Positions 27,101-39,100 of a DNA stretch of 64,000 bases are shown here, one piece after another. Under the pieces are notes generated by a model. That model was not told where the DNA came from and ran no database searches. It was given only the letters and a program-made list of their open reading frames with translations. The stretch lies in assembly GCF_000485595.1 (NCBI RefSeq), contig NW_014577375.1:228826-292825 (forward strand), in the 5' to 3' direction. This DNA comes from Priapulus caudatus (taxonomy: Eukaryota; Priapulida; Priapulimorpha; Priapulimorphida; Priapulidae). Positions within the stretch are counted from its first letter, which is position 1. The number at the start of each line of letters is the position of its first letter. The position numbers and the translations under genes were made by a program.

Positions 27101-30100
27101 ATCTTGCGTGGCGCCCAGACGCAGGAAATTCGTGACGTAAACACAATGCGTTATAATAACAATGCGTCGCGCAAGCAATAGTGCCTGCTCAGGCGGGCAC
27201 TATCGCTTCATAGTGCCTGCTGCGTTATCCAATGAGATTTCAACGATTTATCACGTCATGCACTAATAGTGAATAATAGTGAATAATAATCCCTATTATT
27301 CACTCCTGATGTTATGATATTATGTTATTGATGTTATGCCTTCATTTGCACATTTTCACGTCTTTCGCGTCGTCTGTCTTTCAAGGTCGCGAAGCCTAAC
27401 ATCGGTGAAAATCAGCCGTCCAGCGTGCGGGCCGACGTCACGCTCACTCTCAACGTCAGAGCCGACGTGAAGAAAGAGTGGGAAGGTAACGAGTCTCCTT
27501 AGCAGCTGTCGAGTAATTAAGGAAACTATAGTCGTGTACCCGACCATTTCGTCAGCACCGCTCATCGGCTAACAACACGTTCCCTGCATTCGTGAAATTT
27601 ATTCCGTCGTGGCGATGGAGAAATGCGTCCGACAAATGTCGTTGAGACCGATATTGTTTTTCTGACTCCGATATTGTTTTTCCGAATCTGATATTATTTT
27701 TCGAATCCGATATTGTTTTTCGTAATATGCAGGTAGGCTGTCTACTCAGTCAATACAGTAGTTTTACCAGAAGTGTTTACCGTATATCGGCTGCTTTAAC
27801 CGACCCATGCACGAGCGGTTTTGCTGTGACAGTCTCACTGAGTTAAGTTTGTGCCGTAAGCTGTCGATCCAACAGATTCTTGTTGCGTACGTGAGCTTGT
27901 GAGTGCGATGTGTGATGTTGTGCGTGCGATGTGTGATGTTGTGAGTGCGATGTGTGATGTTGTGCAGTGCGATGCTGTGTTTTCTGGTCAGTATGTTTAT
28001 GTTGTTGAGATGCATGTGTTATATGTTCAGTGAGGCGATCGAGCTTTTTCTGCATGTGTATGTGCGTTATGTGTATTGTTGGTGTTAGATTCGTCTAGTG
28101 TGTGTATGTGTGATGGGCGTGTGCATACATAAAGCGCACGGCGATCCAATCCCACAGCGAGCGACGGCTGTCATTCTTTATTACCTCTTCAGCTCTGCGA
28201 AGCATGATGTTGCTGCTTCCTGGTGATGTGAGGCCAGCCGCAGCATCGAACGCGCTCTAGCCTGCAGGAGCGTTGTACTCAGCAGGCCTGTGCGTGCAGT
28301 CGCGGCGCAGATGTAGATGGAATGTCGAGTGGAGAGCTGGATGAGCGAAGGTGGTGTGCAGGGGGATTGAGTTGAACACAATAGACACATGAAATAGTGC
28401 TGATTGCTATCCGAATTTTCACGTCTCGTATGTTTACCTTTCATGGAATTTCATGAAATTAGTAATTCTTGGAAAATCAATTATTTTTTATCTTCAATTA
28501 AATTCAATTAATCTTGTATCAGATTTTTCTTTAAATGAATATTTAAATCTTGCACATTTGCCTGCGATGCTTCTGTCGAGCGTGCACATGGATCAGATTC
28601 AACGCATTGCGGTATTGCCTCCAATCCTGGTCAAGCACCAGTTGCTGTATACCTATGTCTATATGTTTTGCACAATGTTTTTAGACACCCTACCGTAGCA
28701 TACTGATTGGTTATGGCCAGCTTGTCATCAGCTATGTGTGTGTAGCGTCTAATTTCGCAAGTCTATGCATTACAAGTTATAATTGTCTGAAACTATTTGT
28801 GGGTGTTACAGGAATCGGTGCGACACCAGAACTGCGCCCTGCTACCCCAGAACTTGCATTCGGTTGGAGTTGTGGCCTCGACTGATAACAGTATACAGCA
28901 TGTACATGAGAAAGTGTTCTCTTAGGAGGAGATGGTGCTTTCCTCTTCCTAACTTTGACACATATACTTCGCTTGATGTTCTCCAACACACTTTTTCAGA
29001 TGTAGTTTCTGATGGGTCGAATCATATCTATGATTAAATCGGATTTATAAGTAATGTATCATTCAATTTCCAGTTATTAAGGGTAATATGTGTCTATTGG
29101 AAATGACGAAAATATTCTGCCAGGCTTTGCATCTCGTGTGGTGAATTTTTATGCGCCCGCACCCACAGCATATATATATTACTTATATATTAATTATATA
29201 TTTATATATTTTATATATATTTGTTATATATATTTATATATTTAATTATATCATTGCAAATCATATATATATTATTTTTATTTTTCTAAATATTGTTGTT
29301 TACTGCAGGATGTTACGAGTCCTTTCAGATATCCTCATTGAGGCGGAAACCAAAGAGCAACAACTTGCAAACGTCGGTGCTGGAGGCACCTATCAACTAG
29401 TATAACGGTAAGTGTGTATTGCCGGCACTTGGCTGCAGCGGATCATCCAATTCTTGGCTCGCAAGACCCAGCCTCTTGCCCAATTACTCACAGATATGTG
29501 ATGGATCAGAGACCTTGTGAATAACTCCATAGTGATAATTAATTATTAATTTACTAGGTAACACTTAATGTGATCGTCCCCCATGTTGCTCCACTGCTTC
29601 CGGATATGCTCCTATTCAGAAGGCGCGGTGTAATTGTAGTTTGTTTTGTGTATTTCATTGGTTCAAAAATATCATGTTATTATCATCAATTGTTCAAATG
29701 TGAATTGTAAATGGCTTACGTTATTGTAATAGATCTGTGTAATGTCCTGCGTGCTATCTAATCAGCACGTTGAGCATCCTGGAAAATTCTCCATTTTCAA
29801 TTAATGAAGTATTGATCTATTGTGTCTTGTGAATTATCAGGATGCTGAATCAAATGGATTCTTGGTTGTATATTAGTACAGCGTATGTGTTCATTCTATA
29901 TAGGTGTGTGTGGTGCGTAGTGCGTGCAGTGCGTGCATGCGTAGGCTGCTCTGCTGCCTGTGTGGTGGTGTTTGTGTTTGTCGCTCAGCATTGCTGTGCC
30001 GCAGTTTTTGTGCTATTTTTAGCAGAGGCCATATCAATTAATTGGGGACTGGTCTGTACACTGTGCTGGATTTTACAGTATGCCGAATCATAGTAGCGCA

Positions 30101-33100
30101 CTGACTGTATGACACGTTTCTAACTTGGAAACTCAGATCAAGTTTTCCTGAGGCACAAAAGTCATTACCAAGTGTGAATGACCAAATTGAATCCCGCCAT
30201 TCAGGTACCAATCCATCGAAATTTTATAGTAATGTTTTGAGATTAATTTTAATGATTTAGAGTAAAAGCATTTTTAATAAATTTTTTTTACCAGGATACA
30301 TTCATTAACATTTTAGCGTGCTCTGTATTTTTCGCGGATACAAATCCGTAACTGCGAAAAGGTCACTCACCCCTTTCCTTTTCGTAAGTAAATACTAATA
30401 AAAACGTATCGTGTATGAAAATGCTACATCTATTACTAAAAGGTGCATCAATGCTAACCAACTAAATCTATTTATAGCTAAGATCAGAATATATAACATG
30501 CTGTTGAATCCCAGGGGGTTTTTGTCTTGAACGATCCATCGAGTCAATTACTCTCTACAGAATTGTTAACCACTCGTGCAGTTTCACTGTGAGGTATCCA
30601 GAAAAAACTAAAAAAAAATGCGCGAACTTCTAAAAACTAGAAACGCAAATGCCATTAAAGTAAAATTAAGTAGTACACCCCCCCCCTCGTCTTTGGTTAC
30701 TAACTGCCATATTTATCTAGAGGTGACCTGTCACGAGATGTTGAAACCGACAACGAAACGGCAGGTTTGATCTCGATCGGCCCCAAGCCGCAGCAGGCGA
30801 AACTCGTTGTCGAATCTCACGCATACCCATCGGGGACCGTTACGCTTACAAGCCAGCAGAAAAAAAACACCGGTGGCCTTCACTCCCACGCAAGTTAAGC
30901 CTTAGATCTTCATGAGCTGGTCCTGACTATGTACGCTTTGTTCGTTTCGAATGATATGGTAAATTGGTTTAGCGTCCCCCTTCTGCATTGTGATGTTATT
31001 TTTTGTTTGATTAGATTTAAATTGTTCATGTGCCAGTGTTTCTTTATGATGGCGCAGTGCGTTTTCACATCGTTTTCATTTTACTTATACACAATGCACT
31101 TTTACAGTAAAATCGTTGACTTGTCCTAAACGATACCGTATTGTGACAAATTGGACGCTAGGCTTGCTGAAGGCGGAAAAACATGATGTTGAATGGCTGT
31201 TATAATAGAGCTTATTGTTTGTTGAGTTTAATAAATTGATTGTTTGTTTGCTGCGTGCAGGTGTTGTCGCGGAAGGCAAGCCAGATGTTGCGTTCAGATC
31301 TCTCAACATCTATCATAACTTTCCCGGCAAAGAACATCATCGTTGACACATTCCAACAGGTACAGACATGTTCTTATTTGCCTACATTCTATGGCGTCCC
31401 ATATGCGTATTATACATGCTTCTTCTGCCTCTAGTTTCTCTTTACAGTTTTTTATAAGTGTAGGTATCTGTTCTTTGTATAAGTTTGTTCCTTGCTCGCT
31501 GATTTCTTTTGCCTTGTTAGTTTAGTCTTGTATATCATGAGTGTGTAGTCTGCGTTGTAGGTGCAATAGTAAGTTGAAGTACAGTAAGTGTGCGTATTTT
31601 ACTACATGTAAAATACAACTAGTACACTTAAATCATAAATATACAAAAATTTGTAATCATACTTAATAACATAATATATAAGTAGTAATCAGTTTAATTT
31701 AATCAATAATAATAATAAAATTGTAATTAATTAATAAAATCATAAACAAACATATCGCACGCGCTAACGCTGTTTGGAGAAGATTAGCTATGGCGCTGGC
31801 ACATCGCAATGAGCGACACCTGCTCCTGTCTCGCCACGCGAAGGGTCGCTCGAGAAGAGATGATTCAGCGATACGGACGAGTCCAACTTCTGTCCTCGCC
31901 AGCGTCTCGAGCTTCTCGCGACTGATCCCCGGCTCCAGGAGAGCTCGTCGGCGTGCTGGCGACGTTCTCGTTCACGGCGACGACGGGCCGTAGGTCATTC
32001 TCCCTGTACCAGGTGTTGTGGTTGCTACCTGACAGTTCGTGTGCACGTTATGTGTTGCTACTGTTGCAAGCTAAGTGTCAGTTGGTGGTTGCTACCTGTA
32101 GCAGCTAAGTGCAGGGTGGTGGTTTGCTCCTGTACTCAGCTAATGCTGCAGGGTGTGGTTCTACTTTACCAGTGATTGTCAGGTTGTGTTGTCACCTTGC
32201 CTACCAACTAAGTGCAGGGTGTGGGTTGCTACCCTGTACAATAGTGCAGCGGTGTGGTTGTCTCTTGTCGTTTTTATCCAGCTAAGTGCAGGGCTGTGGT
32301 TGCTACGCTACCAGGTGAGTTCAGGTTGGTTGTTACCTGTATACGGTGAGTTGCAGGTTGTTGCTCTGTACTCACGGGGAGTGCAGGGTTGTTGGTGTAC
32401 CTGTACCAGTATAAGTGCAGGGCAGTGTGGTTTGCGTACCTGTATCCAGATGGCGTAGCAGGGGGGTGCTACGATGTCAGATTGAGTGCTGTGTGTGGTT
32501 GCACCATGATACCAGCTAAGTGAGGGTGTGTTGGATACCTGGTACCAGCTAAGTGTAGGGTGTGGTTGTGACTGTACAGTGTGATGCAGCGGTTGGTTAG
32601 CTACTGTACCAGATGAGTGCAGTGTGTGGTTCTATGGGATGTACCACGGGTGGTGGAGGCATGCGGTGATGGTTGCTACCTTGTACCAGCCCTAAGTGCA
32701 GCGGTGTTGGTTGCTCCTAAGCTACAGTATGAGTGCAGGTGTGTGTTGGCTACCTGTACAGGATGACTGCAGGGTGTGGTGCTACTGTGTACCAGGTTGA
32801 GTGCGCAGGGTGATGGTTGCTACCGTGTACCAGATAGTGCAGGGGGCTGTGGTTGCGTACCGTACAAGCTAAAGTGTTAGGGTGTGGTTGTTCCTTTACC
32901 AGGTGAGTGCAGGGTGTGGTTGCACCTGTTACCACTAGTGCAGGGTCTGTGTTGCTACCGTCTACCAGCTAAGTTCAGTGTGTCGGTTGCTACCTGTACC
33001 AGCTAAGTGCAGGGTGTGGTTGCTACCTGTACCAGCTAAGTGCAGGGTGTGGTTGCTACCTGTACCAGGTGAAAGCGTAGGACAATGTTGCTACTTGCAG

Positions 33101-36100
33101 CAGGTAAGAAGGGGACTGAATAAATAAATAAGAGAACGAATATGAATATATACAGAAATAATATTTGGCTGTAATTAATCCATCCTTGATACGATCCATA
33201 CCTGGTGAAACTTGGTTAGTTTAGTTATCTCTCGTAGGTGCCTAGATGGCACATAAGGCAGTGACAAGGTGAAAGTAAGACGTTGTATATAAAGTCGTAG
33301 AATAAAATGCAAAAACATCTTTCGAGCATCACCGCCCGCGGTTTCCTAAACTTGTTGCACGCCACATGCGAACAGGTCCTGTCCAGGTGGGAGGAGTACA
33401 TTAGCAAGGTGAAGGAGAAACCGGGGAAGGAGGTGGCTGCGGCCGCCGTGGGCGATCTGTTTCCCTTCGCCAAGTTCTTTGAGAATGCACCGCAGCCGGT
33501 CTTCAAGGGCTGTTCATACACGGAGGACTTTGATATCGCCGAGGGCTGCTTCCGTCACGTCACGAAGATCTTCACGCAACTCGAGGTGCGCAGTGATGTT
33601 TAAATTATTTATTATTATTTATTAAATTCTTTTTATTTTTAATTATTTTTTTTAATTTAACTCGAGGTTAATAAACTCAAGGTGCGGGCAGCTGCTCATG
33701 GGTACATTACATTAATTAATTTATTAATTTATTAATTATTATTAATTAATGGTAATGGTAGCGTTCATGTAAGGGAGGCCCGGAGAGGGCAACCCTCAAT
33801 AAGGAAACAATCAGTGAGGGTGTCCCCCTGCTAAGAAAATATTCTGTGAGTGTTTCTCTGATAAGTAAATTGTCATTGAGGCACCCTTACTGAGGAAATG
33901 ATCCATGAGTGTCCCTCTGCTAAGGAAAATTGTCAGTGAGGGCCCTTTATTAAGAATATGGTAGGTCCCCCCCCCCTTGGCGTGCTAAGATAAGGGGTTA
34001 AGTACAGATCACAATCAGATTTTTGTGCTCACAATGCATTTGAGGGCACCTTAGGGCGTATTAGTATATACCAACTTTCGTTCAACCAAAATTCTCCCAC
34101 CGGGTAACGCTGACATCGCCGCGCCGGCCCCGTTGTCGCGTATGCGGGCCGACAGATCCCGCTACGCTTCACACGTCTAAATAAGAATGCTGTCTATTAG
34201 TCAATTGTTTATTTAACAATGACCACGGTTATCTGCAAAGATAGAAATAGCATTCATTCAGATACATGTACATCAATATAATCATGATATAATATCATCA
34301 AGAGTCCATAATTGAAAAATAGATTTTCTATTATGGACTTGATATCGTCTCACGTCGTATTGCGTTGCCGTCGCCCCGCAGGAGTTTCGCGCGTTTGAGC
34401 TACTACGCAGCGGCCTCGATCGCTCCAAGTATCTGCTCGTTAAGGAGGCGAAGGTGATCGCGATGACGTGCACGCACGCTGCGCTGAAGCGGCGCGACCT
34501 GGTGGAGCTCGGCTTCAAGTATGACAACATCCTCATGGAGGAGGCGGCGCAGATCCTTGAGATTGAGACCTTCATCCCGCTGCTGCTGCAGGTAGGAGAA
34601 TTGGCCATTATTCCGAAATTATTCTCGTATACGTTGTTTAATGGTAACTTAAAGCTAAGCATAAAATCTTAAAGGCATAATAGGCCCATTGATTATGCAA
34701 TGTTGATGAATGCTAGAGTAACTGGCACCTTGTGTAGTTAATAAGTACATTACCTTATAGCCAAACGCGTATTAGTTTGTCCAATATCACTGCTGGTTAC
34801 TAAGAAATGTCTGATTGAAATCCGCAGTCCAAGAAATCAGTTGACTGAGTTGTTTACAGTTTCGAAATGCTGCCTGCGAAGCGGGTGTGATACAGATTTA
34901 TAGTGCACCGGACATTTTCGCACGCATGCTCGGCAGTACGCAATGCTAGCGATAGTACAGTACCGTAACTGTATACGTAATAGTAGCTCTGATTGTAATG
35001 AACGTGGAATCCACGTACGAATCACGGACGCTCGTGATAATGAAGTAGGCTGTGTTGGGGCCCAACACTATGGTGGGATCGCGGACTAACCACGGCCACA
35101 GACTAAACATGGAAAGCAGATGGCACCACGCGTATTTACGTATATTGGTCAAACGAATACACCTGTGTCCGAAATTGAAGACATGTGGGTACCCGTTCAT
35201 TAGCACCCACGGTTATTTACTTGCCTCAATACCGAGAATACACCCAGAGATACATTCTACGAGCTCATTAGTCGTTATAAGCATCCCGGGACAAACAATT
35301 CTCTGCTCAACACCCATAGCAACATGGGACGTCACCTAACCGTTTCGAGGCTATTTTGCTTGGCAAACAATTTAGCGTTGGCGCCAGATTACCAGATTTA
35401 CAGATTTCAATTAGACATTTCTTAGTAATTAGCAGTGATATTGGACAAACTAATATGCGTTTGGCTATAAGGTAATGTACTTATTAACTACACAAGGTGC
35501 CAGTTATTCTAGCATTCGTTAACATTGCATAATCAATGGACCTATTATGCCTTTAAAGCGTTAAAACTTAAAGCTAAGCGTAAAAACTTAAAGCGTTAAA
35601 ACTTTAAGCTAAGCGTAAAAACTTTATCCCCATGCTGCTGCAGGTATGAGAAGTGACGCCGCCATCATTTTGAAATTACTGTCGTATACCTTGTTTAATG
35701 GTTTGCGATATGCTTCTGAGGCTTGCTTGCTAAGCGAAACTTGAAGCGTAAAAATTAAAGCTAAAGCCTGGCGCACATTGCCGAACATGTTCCCGAACAA
35801 ATGTTCGTCCGAATAAATGTTTTTGTCTGGCAATGTGCGGGTGAACAATTGCCGAGCGCACATTGCCGAACATTTTGCAGCGAACAACCTCGTGGCGCCG
35901 TCTAGTAGCTGTGTTGTAAAGAGTCACGGGATCAGCGTGAATGGCGATGCCCAGTTTGCACAAGAGAATTTTAACAACTACTAATTTTAGACAGGGCATT
36001 TCGACCATAATCTCTTTCTTTTCAAAAGTCCACACTTCTGGCAGCGATATAGCAGACGCCATATTGTACACAAAAATCATGTCACCACATATCGTGCTGC

Positions 36101-39100
36101 TATTGGTTACTACTTTACAAATGTTCCTAGAATTGTTCGACATTCAGTGCACATTGACGAACATTCGACAAACAATGTTCGAGATATCAAACATTTCCGA
36201 TCTTCAGAAACATTGTTCGGAAAAAATGTTCGGCGACTTTTTTCACCGCACTGCGCACATTGCCGAACATTTCATGGAACATTGCTACGATAATGTTTTT
36301 GAGCAAAATGTTCGGCAATGTGCGCCGGGCTTAAGCGTTCATCCCACTGCTGATGCAGGTGCGGTCGGTTCTGAAATTACTGTCGTATACCTTGTTTAAT
36401 GGTTTGTAATATGCTTCTGAGGCTTGCTTGCTAAGCGAAACTTGAAGCATAAAAACTTAAAGCTAAGCGTAAAAACTTAAAGTTAAGCATTTTTCCCGCT
36501 GCTGCTGCAGCTGCGAGGGGCGACGTTGCCCAGCCGCTTTCAGGTTAACATTTATGTGGCTTTTTATCAAAATTAATATTCTTTAGATCATCTACATGTA
36601 TCGCCTTTTTTATGTGCAGAATCCCGAGGATGGCTTCAGTCGTTTGAAGCGCTGGATCATGATCGGCGATCATCATCAGCTTCCGCCGGTCATCAAGAAC
36701 ATGGCATTCCAGAAGTATTCCAACATGGAGCAGGCGCTGTTCACTCGCTTCGTGCGACTCGGTGTTCCGACCGTCGACCTTGACGCTCAAGGTCGTGCGA
36801 AACCAGGGTACGCCATTTTAAGTTCAGAATGTCTTAATTAGAGTTAGTAAACAGTTAATTTCCTTGTTAAAACCTGGTTATTTCTGGTTTAAAACCTGGG
36901 TACGCCATTTTAAGTTTCTAATGCCTAAATTAGAGTTAATAAACGGTTAATTTCCTGGTTCAAACCTGGTTATTTCCGGTTTAAAACCTGGTTATGCCAT
37001 TTTAAGTTCCTAGTGTCTAAATTAGAGTTAGTATAAACGGCTAATTTCCTGGTTAAAACCTGGTTATTTCCGGTTTATAATCTGGGTACGCCATTTCAGT
37101 TCTTAATGTCTAAATTAAAGTTAGTAAATGGTTAATTTCCTGGTCAAAACCTAGTTATTTGCGGTTTAAAACCGGGGTACGCCATTTCAAGTTCCTAATG
37201 CCTAAATTAGAGTTAGTAAACGGTTAATTTTAATGTCCTAGTAAGAGTATTACACGTATCACACGTATTACTAGATTAAGAGTATACGTCGATGTGTTAT
37301 ATATATGTAATCGTGAACTGTAGTGGAATTACGAATACAATGTAATTTTATATGAGGAATTTTAACTTGTCAATTACTAATGTAGGCATTGGTTATAATT
37401 ATCAGCAATTGCATATATCCCGGCATGCTTATTAGCGGGTTTAAGCTCTGTGTTTGTGCTCTTTCAGAATTTGCAACTTGTATAACTGGCGTTACAAGAA
37501 GCTGGGCAACCTGAGTCACGTTCTCACTTGGCCAGAGTACAAGGTAGCCAATGCAGGATTCTTCTATGATATTCAGCTCATCAACGTAGAAGACTTCCAG
37601 GGAGGAGGGGAGTCTGAACCCAACCCATATTTCTACCAGGTATGCAGCTGAGGCATCCCCTAGACATTTGATTGGTTAATTTGTTGATGTTGTTGACCTA
37701 TGCCTGACCTCACACTAATGCATTTTGTGTGTGTTGAGCTGTAGCGTGATATCTCCTGCTGCATACATTGCCTGTCCTGATCCACACAACTATCTTACTA
37801 GGGCTTGTTATAAGTATCTCATACGTGGGATGTGAGTAGATACTGTCCACCCTGTGACCTTGTACATCACTGTGATTTCTATGTCAAACTATCTAAACAG
37901 GAAGACACACTAAAAACAGTAAACATTTGTTAAAAGTTAACGATAATGTAAAACTTGGCACACACATGCATAACTGCCCACCTAACATGAGTAACTCTGA
38001 GCTCGAAACAGTTGTCCCCGTCAATTACTCACGCTACTCGTGGACGATTTATCCGTCGAATCCGAAAAAAATCCCTCGAAAAACATTTAAAAAAACTTTC
38101 CATCGAATCGAGAGCGTGACGCGAAAAATCTGTCGAAAAACTGTCCGTTGAATCGATCGTGCACGCGTGACTGAGACGCGCGCTTGTTTTTTTCACGGCG
38201 GCAGAACCTCGGCGAGGCGGAGTACGTCGTCGCGACGTTCATGTACATGCGGCTGCTCGGCTACGCAGCCGACCGCATCTCCATCCTGACAACGTACAAC
38301 GGCCAGAAGCACCTGATACGCGACGTGCTCACACAGCGCTGCGCCAACAACCCCCTCATCGGCTTCCCAAAGATGGTAGGGAGCATGGTTTCTTACTTAT
38401 GTTACTTGCTCTTACTTCAAGGCAGCTTCTCTCACCGATTCCATTCAGAAGGTTCCATACCATTCAGAACGATACCATTTCAGTACAATGCCATTCAGAA
38501 GGTACCATTCAGTAGGTAGGGTGTCGCGAGCTTACACTTACTTACTCTTACTTACGTAACTGAATGGTCTCATACACATTGTCAAGTTAGTGTGTTAGTT
38601 ATATATGCTAATGAGTGCCACACACTTCTCCAGGTGACGACCGTGGACAGGTATCAAGGACAGCAGAATGACATCATACTGTTATCCCTCGTGAGGACGA
38701 AGGCCGTCGGCCATCTTAGGTAGGTGCATTCATTGTTGCTGTCAAAAACGTGTCCGGGACTGCATGGCATTGCACTGAAACTAGACTGCACAGCTCCTCG
38801 CCTGCAAATGTATGTCAGAAGTGGATAACACTGCAATACTGAGTAATAAATATAGTATCAATACAAATACATATTATTATATGTAATATTATCCACTTCA
38901 AATGTATTTGCATATTTAATAACTAAAGATGTGGCACAATTTCTTTACCATATTGTTTCATAATATCATTTTAGTATGCATAGTCTTTTTAATTTTCTTG
39001 ATAGCACTTTACACTGGTATGTCGAGAACGGAGGTGTTTCAGGAAGTCGCAGTATTTTCAAAGATGTAAACTGTAACTCCCATTCCTATGATAATGTTGA

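Larger units (their letters stand above)
34571..36510. repeat. Tandem units copying the AQR exon 23 donor, two of them invaded by MITEs
   Basis: The exon end catcccgctgctgctgcag plus donor and the following intron sequence (tcgtatacgttgtttaatgg and cttaaagctaagc) recur at 35630 and 36340, with a final donor-less copy at 36495. GT donors stand at 34592, 35644 and 36359. The first two units are split by separate inverted-repeat elements. Confidence 0.85.

Noticed and set aside
28193-32012. A real AQR pseudogene or paralogue
   Set aside because: Indel density is equal in exons and introns while substitutions are few, which fits raw-read sequence better than neutral decay; kept as a duplicate-copy call.
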